Origin: Candidatus Cloacimonadota bacterium
GTDB taxonomy: Bacteria > Cloacimonadota > Cloacimonadia > JGIOTU-2
Length of the DNA stretch: 21,454 nucleotides
Assembly: GCA_014384665.1 (NCBI GenBank)
Contig: JACNFI010000194.1
Span: 1 to 21,454, forward strand
Direction: 5' to 3'
Positions 1-5,492 of the stretch are shown here, one piece after another; the first letter of the stretch is position 1, and each line of letters starts with the position of its first letter. A model generated the notes under the pieces. The model saw only the letters and a program-made list of their open reading frames with translations, ran no database searches and was not told the DNA's origin. The position numbers and the translations under genes were made by a program.

Positions 1-2
1 AA

Positions 3-173
3 GGACAGAAAATTAGAACTTTCCGAATTCCGAAATCCGAATCCCGAACTCCGAACATCGTCTGGAATGGGAAAGATGAGAATGGACATCCAGTAAGTTC
101 AGGCATTTATTTATATAGATTAATCGTGGGAGATAAAATTATTGACACAAAGAAATGTTTGCTTTTAAGATAA
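3..173 (+). CDS. C-terminal end of a T9SS sorting-domain protein (5' truncated by window edge)
   Basis: An open frame enters from the left edge (first whole codon at base 3) and ends at TAA 171-173. The 56 visible residues are the last two thirds of the sorting domain shared by the other genes here: a GQ that would end YNIKGQ, then RTFRIPKSESRTPNIVWNG, KDENGHPVSSGIY, LYRLIVGDKIIDTKKCLLLR. In the type IX secretion system this kind of FlgD-like Ig tail directs an exported protein across the outer membrane; that role is family knowledge. The segment between RTF and IVW is encoded by five 7-bp repeats. The functional part of the protein lies outside the window and cannot be named. It is read in the same direction as the next gene, 63 bp away. 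Confidence 0.9.
   Translation, partial: GQKIRTFRIPKSESRTPNIVWNGKDENGHPVSSGIYLYRLIVGDKIIDTKKCLLLR
21..55 (+). repeat. Heptamer array, five NNCCGAA units, translated
   Basis: Five consecutive 7-bp units (TTCCGAA, TTCCGAA, ATCCGAA, TCCCGAA, CTCCGAA) lie inside the coding sequence of the truncated upstream gene. They encode the loop between GQKIRT and NIVWNG of the sorting domain. The same array recurs at the same protein position at 2625-2665 and 15890-15924. Confidence 0.9.
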
Positions 174-193
174 AAATTTTGATTTTTGGAGTC

Positions 194-209
194 CCACTCT
201 CCAGAGTGG
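194..209. repeat. Short intergenic palindrome (7-bp stem, 2-nt spacer)
   Basis: CCACTCT (194-200) and AGAGTGG (203-209) are perfect reverse complements separated by CC, in the 63-bp gap between two genes. No T-run follows, so it is not a typical intrinsic terminator. The preceding TTTGGAGT also begins the structured element in the next gap (2784 onward), which suggests related interspersed palindromes. A role in transcript processing is possible but not shown. Confidence 0.6.
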
Positions 210-236
210 AATAACTAAAAAAGAAAGGTAAAAACA

Positions 237-2783
237 ATGAAAAAAATAATTATTTTATTAGGTTTATTGGTAATTGCTACTCCCACTTTTGCAGACACAC
301 ATATTCCAGGTGGAGATGTAAGTGGCATCTGGACTTATGCTAATAGTCCATATATTATTGATGGTGAAATAAATATTCCGGTAGATAGCACATTGATAAT
401 AGAGCCAGGAATAGATGTTATCTTTTCTGAGCATTATAAGTTTAAGATTTATGGTAGGATATTAGCTGAAGGAACTGCCAATGATACTATAGTTTTTACA
501 GCACAGGATACTACTACAGGTTGGCATAGCTTGAGATTTCACGACACAACTACAAACGGACAGGATTCATCAAAGGTCATTTTTTGTAAATTAGAATACG
601 GCAAAGCTACTGGGAATTATCAAGATAGATATGGTGGTTCAATTTGTTGTAATAATTCATCTGATATTTTAATAAAAAACTGTCTAATTAAAGAGAATAC
701 TGCTTCATCTGCTTTTGGCTGTGGTGGTGGAATTTGCTGTTTTAATTCATCAGATATTTTGCTAAAGAATTGTTTGATTGCTAACAATACCGCTGGATCT
801 GGTGGTGGTATGTTTTTTTCCAACTCCAGCTCAATTTTAGAAGATGTGATTATCAGTAATAATTTTGCTTTTGGTTTAGAGTGTGGTGATAGTGGTGGCG
901 GAATTTTTTGTCTTAATTCCAGTCTGATATTATCAAATGTTATCATTAAAGAAAATATTTCCAATTGTTGTGGGGGTGGGATTTGTTGTAAGAGCAATGC
1001 TAATATGATTTTAACTAATGTTAATATAAGCGAAAATTGTGCATTTGGGATTGAAGCATCTATGGGTTTTAATGGAGGTGGTGGAATTTTGTGTAATGAT
1101 TCCAATCTGATTTTAGAAAATGTTACAATCAACGGAAATATTGCCTATGGAGTTGGGGGGGGGATTTTCTGTGTAGGCGCCAATCCAGAAATAACTAACA
1201 CTATTATCAGTGGAAATGTAGCAAATATTAAAGGAGGAGGTATCTACTGCTGGTTCTCTTCAAACCCAATTCTGGAGAATGTTACAATCACTGAAAATAT
1301 TGCAGGGGATAAAGGTGGCGGAATTAGTTGTGATGATAATTCCACTCCGAATTTTAATACTGAAAATCGCTGTAATATATTCCTGAATTACGCAGGTTTG
1401 GGAAATGATTTATATATGAGTAGTTTTATAAATGTATTTGCTGATACCTTTACTGTATTACAACCCAATGAACATTTTGCCTATCCACCTAATAACTTTA
1501 ATTTTGATATTCTTCATAGTAAAATAGAACAGGTTAATCAAGATTTGTATGTTAGTACTAATGGTTCAGATGCCAATAGTGGATTAACTCCTGAGGAGCC
1601 ATTGCTTACAATTTCTTATGCACTTGCAAAGATTATTCCAGATAGTACAAACCCACATACAATCCATTTAGCAAATGGGAATTATTCCGCATCTCAAACA
1701 GGAGAAATATTTCCCTTAAATTGTAGAAGTTATGTATCTTTACAGGGCGAGAGTGAGTTCTTCTCTATTGTGGATTGTGAAGAAAATAGTCATGTTTTAT
1801 ACTTGAAGGATGATGACAATTTAACTATAGGAGGTGTAACAATCCAAAATGGCTACAGTAGGTATGGTGGAGGTATTTATTGTCATTCTTCTAATCCACT
1901 GTTAAATAACATTATTATTAACGGGAATACTGCTGAATATCTCGGCGGCGGAGTTTATTGTTATCATTATTCTGAACCAGAATTGAAAAATGTTACTATC
2001 TATGAAAATACTGCGAATATTAAAGGTGGTGCGATTTATTGTTATGAGTCTAGTCTGAGTTTAACCAATGTTACAATCAGTGAAAACAGTGCAGATTATG
2101 GTGGAGGTATTTACTGCTGGTTTAGTGATATAAATTTAGAGAACTGTATCGTTTGGAATGATGTCCCACCAGAAATCCGACTGCTTGATAGCTATGCAAC
2201 AGTAACTTATTCTGATATTCAAAATGGTTGGGCAGGTGTTGGAAATATTGATGCAGACCCATTATTTGTTGATCCACAAAATGGAGACTTTCATTTAACC
2301 TGGGCTAACTTCCCTATCCCTGATTCAACAATGTCACCTTGCATAGACACAGGCGACCCAAGTTCACCTCTTGACCCGGATAGCACAAGGGCAGATATGG
2401 GTGCATATTACTTTGACCAGAATCAACAAAGTGTAGAGGATACACCAAGTCTGCCAGCAAGTTATTTGCTTCATCAAAATTATCCTAATCCTTTTAGTTC
2501 TTCTACCACGATTTTATTTGATTTAGCCACAGATTTACGCAGATTATCCCCATTAGATAGCAAGCATCTAACGGGGCAAGCACAGATAAGAATTTATAAT
2601 ATAAAAGGACAGTTAGTAAAGAATTTCGAACTCCGAATTCCGAACTCCGAATCCCGAATTCCGAATATCGTCTGGGATGGAAAAGATGAGAATGGCAAGT
2701 CGGTAACTTCTGGAATTTATTTCTATCGCCTAAAAATTAATGATAAAGTTATTGATACAAAGAAATGTTTGCTTTTGAGATAA
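237..2783 (+). CDS. Secreted right-handed beta-helix protein with DUF1565-like unit and T9SS sorting domain (copy 1 of duplicated pair)
   Basis: This 848-residue protein starts at ATG 237, 8 nt after AGAAAGG (222-228). Residues 1-19 form a signal peptide, predicted to be cut after TPTFA. Residues 20-130 are a beta-helix capping region. Residues 130-400 hold about nine coils of the type GGGICC-x-NSS-x-NV-I-x-NTA, resembling chlamydial polymorphic membrane protein repeats. Residues about 436-520 (QDLYVSTNGSDANSGLTP) resemble DUF1565. About four more coils follow, then a NIDADPLF / FHLTWANFP / PCIDTGDP / DMGAYYF segment like the choice-of-anchor Q domain. The sorting domain spans about 745-848. 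Such helices are usually surface adhesins, glycan binders or polysaccharide-active enzymes; no catalytic residues can be assigned. Residues from about 25 to 743 are identical in the next gene. Both sorting-domain loops carry DNA repeats, and a G9 tract lies at 1155-1163. Confidence 0.9.
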   Translation: MKKIIILLGLLVIATPTFADTHIPGGDVSGIWTYANSPYIIDGEINIPVDSTLIIEPGIDVIFSEHYKFKIYGRILAEGTANDTIVFTAQDTTTGWHSLRFHDTTTNGQDSSKVIFCKLEYGKATGNYQDRYGGSICCNNSSDILIKNCLIKENTASSAFGCGGGICCFNSSDILLKNCLIANNTAGSGGGMFFSNSSSILEDVIISNNFAFGLECGDSGGGIFCLNSSLILSNVIIKENISNCCGGGICCKSNANMILTNVNISENCAFGIEASMGFNGGGGILCNDSNLILENVTINGNIAYGVGGGIFCVGANPEITNTIISGNVANIKGGGIYCWFSSNPILENVTITENIAGDKGGGISCDDNSTPNFNTENRCNIFLNYAGLGNDLYMSSFINVFADTFTVLQPNEHFAYPPNNFNFDILHSKIEQVNQDLYVSTNGSDANSGLTPEEPLLTISYALAKIIPDSTNPHTIHLANGNYSASQTGEIFPLNCRSYVSLQGESEFFSIVDCEENSHVLYLKDDDNLTIGGVTIQNGYSRYGGGIYCHSSNPLLNNIIINGNTAEYLGGGVYCYHYSEPELKNVTIYENTANIKGGAIYCYESSLSLTNVTISENSADYGGGIYCWFSDINLENCIVWNDVPPEIRLLDSYATVTYSDIQNGWAGVGNIDADPLFVDPQNGDFHLTWANFPIPDSTMSPCIDTGDPSSPLDPDSTRADMGAYYFDQNQQSVEDTPSLPASYLLHQNYPNPFSSSTTILFDLATDLRRLSPLDSKHLTGQAQIRIYNIKGQLVKNFELRIPNSESRIPNIVWDGKDENGKSVTSGIYFYRLKINDKVIDTKKCLLLR
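309..2466 (+). repeat. Long direct repeat, copy A (2158 bp)
   Basis: This block matches 2984-5141 at a constant offset of 2675 bp, with no indel. The translated proteins are identical throughout, and so are the reverse-strand translations across 620-1132 and 3295-3807, so the DNA there should be identical too. The first differences outside the block are A308 versus G2983 and T2467 versus C5142. The flanks (signal peptide and C-terminus) are clearly diverged. This fits recent gene conversion rather than simple tandem duplication. Confidence 0.93.
1155..1163 (+). repeat. G9 homopolymer within coding sequence (also at 3830-3838)
   Basis: Nine consecutive G residues encode the GGG of a GVGGGIFC coil. 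Other coils in the window encode the same glycines with interrupted codons such as GGTGGTGGA, so this run is unusual here. Runs of this length are known to slip and cause phase variation in surface protein genes, including chlamydial pmp genes. The same tract occurs in the second copy at 3830-3838. Whether it varies here is unknown. Confidence 0.7.
2522..2576 (+). repeat. Translated composite palindromic element (TTTAGCCAC boundary plus CCCC/GGGG hairpin)
   Basis: The element starts with TTTAGCCAC and continues through an AGATTTACGCAGATTAT segment. It ends in a hairpin at 2548-2576: arm CCCCATTAGAT, loop AGCAAGC, arm ATCTAACGGGG, with one A:C mismatch in 11 positions. It is read in frame and encodes the sorting-domain segment RRLSPLDSKHLTGQAQ. 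An almost identical element sits at the same protein position at 9845-9899, and the hairpin part occurs inverted in intergenic DNA at 21340-21368. Confidence 0.85.
2625..2665 (+). repeat. Heptamer array, six NNCCGAA-type units, translated
   Basis: One shortened unit (TTCGAA, 6 bp) is followed by five 7-bp units (CTCCGAA, TTCCGAA, CTCCGAA, TCCCGAA, TTCCGAA). The array encodes FELRIPNSESRIPN in the second sorting-domain loop. Compared with the five-unit arrays at 21-55 and 15890-15924, the extra unit is one base short, so the net gain is 6 bp (two residues) and the frame is kept. Confidence 0.88.
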
Positions 2784-2785
2784 TT

Positions 2786-2836
2786 TGGAGTGCATTAACC
2801 ATGTTAATGCAAAAACGACCTGGTCGTTTTACTCCA
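2786..2836. repeat. Structured intergenic element: near-perfect three-way junction
   Basis: An outer stem TGGAGT (2786-2791) / ACTCCA (2831-2836) encloses two hairpins. The first is GCATTAAC (2792-2799) / GTTAATGC (2803-2810) with loop CAT. The second is AAAACGACC (2812-2820) / GGTCGTTTT (2822-2830) around a single T. Only A2811 lies unpaired between the stems. The element begins three bases after the stop codon of the preceding gene. It could be an mRNA-stabilising or processing structure, or a compound interspersed repeat. There is no terminator-like T-run after it. Confidence 0.7.
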
Positions 2837-2861
2837 TATTCTAGGATGGAAAACTGGCAAC

Positions 2862-2884
2862 TGACTCCGATTTTATCAGAGTCA
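2862..2884. repeat. Hairpin just upstream of the gene at 2912
   Basis: TGACTC (2862-2867) pairs with GAGTCA (2879-2884). Inside that, GAT (2869-2871) pairs with ATC (2875-2877) across a TTT loop, with one C:A mismatch between the two stems. It sits about 10 bases before the ribosome-binding region (2894-2903) of the next gene, so it could affect translation or processing. Confidence 0.6.
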
Positions 2885-2911
2885 TATAATAAGAAAGGTA
2901 AGGTAAGAAAA

Positions 2912-5434
2912 ATGAAGAAAATAATAATTCTGTTCGGCCTATTACTTATTGCCACAATCTCTTTTGCCGATACACATATCCCGGGTGGAGATGTAAGTGG
3001 CATCTGGACTTATGCTAATAGTCCATATATTATTGATGGTGAAATAAATATTCCGGTAGATAGCACATTGATAATAGAGCCAGGAATAGATGTTATCTTT
3101 TCTGAGCATTATAAGTTTAAGATTTATGGTAGGATATTAGCTGAAGGAACTGCCAATGATACTATAGTTTTTACAGCACAGGATACTACTACAGGTTGGC
3201 ATAGCTTGAGATTTCACGACACAACTACAAACGGACAGGATTCATCAAAGGTCATTTTTTGTAAATTAGAATACGGCAAAGCTACTGGGAATTATCAAGA
3301 TAGATATGGTGGTTCAATTTGTTGTAATAATTCATCTGATATTTTAATAAAAAACTGTCTAATTAAAGAGAATACTGCTTCATCTGCTTTTGGCTGTGGT
3401 GGTGGAATTTGCTGTTTTAATTCATCAGATATTTTGCTAAAGAATTGTTTGATTGCTAACAATACCGCTGGATCTGGTGGTGGTATGTTTTTTTCCAACT
3501 CCAGCTCAATTTTAGAAGATGTGATTATCAGTAATAATTTTGCTTTTGGTTTAGAGTGTGGTGATAGTGGTGGCGGAATTTTTTGTCTTAATTCCAGTCT
3601 GATATTATCAAATGTTATCATTAAAGAAAATATTTCCAATTGTTGTGGGGGTGGGATTTGTTGTAAGAGCAATGCTAATATGATTTTAACTAATGTTAAT
3701 ATAAGCGAAAATTGTGCATTTGGGATTGAAGCATCTATGGGTTTTAATGGAGGTGGTGGAATTTTGTGTAATGATTCCAATCTGATTTTAGAAAATGTTA
3801 CAATCAACGGAAATATTGCCTATGGAGTTGGGGGGGGGATTTTCTGTGTAGGCGCCAATCCAGAAATAACTAACACTATTATCAGTGGAAATGTAGCAAA
3901 TATTAAAGGAGGAGGTATCTACTGCTGGTTCTCTTCAAACCCAATTCTGGAGAATGTTACAATCACTGAAAATATTGCAGGGGATAAAGGTGGCGGAATT
4001 AGTTGTGATGATAATTCCACTCCGAATTTTAATACTGAAAATCGCTGTAATATATTCCTGAATTACGCAGGTTTGGGAAATGATTTATATATGAGTAGTT
4101 TTATAAATGTATTTGCTGATACCTTTACTGTATTACAACCCAATGAACATTTTGCCTATCCACCTAATAACTTTAATTTTGATATTCTTCATAGTAAAAT
4201 AGAACAGGTTAATCAAGATTTGTATGTTAGTACTAATGGTTCAGATGCCAATAGTGGATTAACTCCTGAGGAGCCATTGCTTACAATTTCTTATGCACTT
4301 GCAAAGATTATTCCAGATAGTACAAACCCACATACAATCCATTTAGCAAATGGGAATTATTCCGCATCTCAAACAGGAGAAATATTTCCCTTAAATTGTA
4401 GAAGTTATGTATCTTTACAGGGCGAGAGTGAGTTCTTCTCTATTGTGGATTGTGAAGAAAATAGTCATGTTTTATACTTGAAGGATGATGACAATTTAAC
4501 TATAGGAGGTGTAACAATCCAAAATGGCTACAGTAGGTATGGTGGAGGTATTTATTGTCATTCTTCTAATCCACTGTTAAATAACATTATTATTAACGGG
4601 AATACTGCTGAATATCTCGGCGGCGGAGTTTATTGTTATCATTATTCTGAACCAGAATTGAAAAATGTTACTATCTATGAAAATACTGCGAATATTAAAG
4701 GTGGTGCGATTTATTGTTATGAGTCTAGTCTGAGTTTAACCAATGTTACAATCAGTGAAAACAGTGCAGATTATGGTGGAGGTATTTACTGCTGGTTTAG
4801 TGATATAAATTTAGAGAACTGTATCGTTTGGAATGATGTCCCACCAGAAATCCGACTGCTTGATAGCTATGCAACAGTAACTTATTCTGATATTCAAAAT
4901 GGTTGGGCAGGTGTTGGAAATATTGATGCAGACCCATTATTTGTTGATCCACAAAATGGAGACTTTCATTTAACCTGGGCTAACTTCCCTATCCCTGATT
5001 CAACAATGTCACCTTGCATAGACACAGGCGACCCAAGTTCACCTCTTGACCCGGATAGCACAAGGGCAGATATGGGTGCATATTACTTTGACCAGAATCA
5101 ACAAAGTGTAGAGGATACACCAAGTCTGCCAGCAAGTTATTCGCTTCATCAAAATTATCCCAATTCTTTTAGTTCTTCAACCACGATTTTATTTGATTTA
5201 GCCACCAAGCTTCGCTCCGTTTCGCCCGGGCAGGCAAAGATAGAAATTTATAATATCAAAGGTCAGAAGATCAAAACCTTTTCAAATCTCCAAATCAACA
5301 AATCTCCAAATCAACAAATTATCTGGGATGGAAAAGATGAGAATGGACATCCAGTCAGTTCAGGTATATATTTCTATAGATTAATCGTGGGAGATAAAGT
5401 TATTGATACAAAGAAATGTTTGCTTTTGAAGTAA
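2912..5434 (+). CDS. Secreted right-handed beta-helix protein with DUF1565-like unit and T9SS sorting domain (copy 2 of duplicated pair)
   Basis: The frame is open from 2765, but ATG 2912 is chosen. It follows AAGG (2900-2903) by 8 nt and begins a proper signal peptide (MKKIIILFGLLLIATISFA). A longer start would translate the palindromic gap and bury the signal peptide. The product is 840 residues. Its architecture matches the preceding gene: helix cap, about nine cysteine-bearing GGGI coils, DUF1565-like unit near residues 436-520, four more coils, a choice-of-anchor-Q-like segment and the sorting domain. Residues from about 25 to 743 are identical to the first copy. The signal peptide and sorting tail are clearly different at DNA level. 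The first sorting loop carries a CTTCGC-type repeat and the second an 8/16-bp array, unlike copy 1. It is probably a surface-exposed or secreted binding protein; no specific activity can be assigned. Confidence 0.9.
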   Translation: MKKIIILFGLLLIATISFADTHIPGGDVSGIWTYANSPYIIDGEINIPVDSTLIIEPGIDVIFSEHYKFKIYGRILAEGTANDTIVFTAQDTTTGWHSLRFHDTTTNGQDSSKVIFCKLEYGKATGNYQDRYGGSICCNNSSDILIKNCLIKENTASSAFGCGGGICCFNSSDILLKNCLIANNTAGSGGGMFFSNSSSILEDVIISNNFAFGLECGDSGGGIFCLNSSLILSNVIIKENISNCCGGGICCKSNANMILTNVNISENCAFGIEASMGFNGGGGILCNDSNLILENVTINGNIAYGVGGGIFCVGANPEITNTIISGNVANIKGGGIYCWFSSNPILENVTITENIAGDKGGGISCDDNSTPNFNTENRCNIFLNYAGLGNDLYMSSFINVFADTFTVLQPNEHFAYPPNNFNFDILHSKIEQVNQDLYVSTNGSDANSGLTPEEPLLTISYALAKIIPDSTNPHTIHLANGNYSASQTGEIFPLNCRSYVSLQGESEFFSIVDCEENSHVLYLKDDDNLTIGGVTIQNGYSRYGGGIYCHSSNPLLNNIIINGNTAEYLGGGVYCYHYSEPELKNVTIYENTANIKGGAIYCYESSLSLTNVTISENSADYGGGIYCWFSDINLENCIVWNDVPPEIRLLDSYATVTYSDIQNGWAGVGNIDADPLFVDPQNGDFHLTWANFPIPDSTMSPCIDTGDPSSPLDPDSTRADMGAYYFDQNQQSVEDTPSLPASYSLHQNYPNSFSSSTTILFDLATKLRSVSPGQAKIEIYNIKGQKIKTFSNLQINKSPNQQIIWDGKDENGHPVSSGIYFYRLIVGDKVIDTKKCLLLK
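2984..5141 (+). repeat. Long direct repeat, copy B (2158 bp)
   Basis: This is the partner of 309-2466 (offset 2675 bp, no indels). It starts just after the signal peptide and stops just before the NYPNPF region of the sorting domain. It also carries the G9 tract (3830-3838). Confidence 0.93.
5197..5243 (+). repeat. Translated interspersed repeat, CTTCGC type
   Basis: The element opens with TTTAGCCAC, then a core with CTTCGCTCCG and TTCGCCC and the ending GGCAGGCAAAGATAG. It encodes LATKLRSVSPGQAK in sorting-domain loop 1. The 43 bases at 5201-5243 match 12537-12579 (same protein position in another gene) at 40 positions. It uses the same left boundary as the palindromic elements at 2522 and 9845 but has a different core. 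Confidence 0.82.
5283..5319 (+). repeat. 16-bp tandem repeat (8-bp subunits), translated
   Basis: The unit CAAATCTCCAAATCAA occurs twice (5283-5298 and 5299-5314), followed by CAAAT. Each unit is two 8-bp halves (CAAATCTC, CAAATCAA). It encodes the NLQINKSPNQQ loop between the GQ motif and IIWDGKD. This is the same protein site that holds heptamer arrays in other genes. Confidence 0.85.
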
Positions 5435-5492
5435 AAATAATTATCTTTTACTTTCAAATTAACATTAATAAAAAAAACTTTTGGAGGACAAA

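Noticed and set aside
194..209. Intrinsic terminator between the first two genes
   Set aside because: The 7-bp palindrome has only a 2-nt centre and is not followed by a T-run.
620..1132. 170-residue reverse-strand open frame (and its twin at 3295-3807), rich in IPPP
   Set aside because: It is a shadow of the GGG-rich coil repeats: GGT/GGA codons read backwards give proline runs. It has no ribosome site and is identical in the duplicated copy only because the DNA is.
2765..2911. N-terminal extension of the second helix gene from ATG 2765
   Set aside because: It would overlap the end of the previous gene, translate the palindromic gap and place the signal peptide internally. ATG 2912 has a ribosome site and a normal signal peptide.
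5481..5492. TTG start four codons before ATG 5493
   Set aside because: It overlaps the GGAGG that serves ATG 5493, and the signal peptide begins at the ATG.
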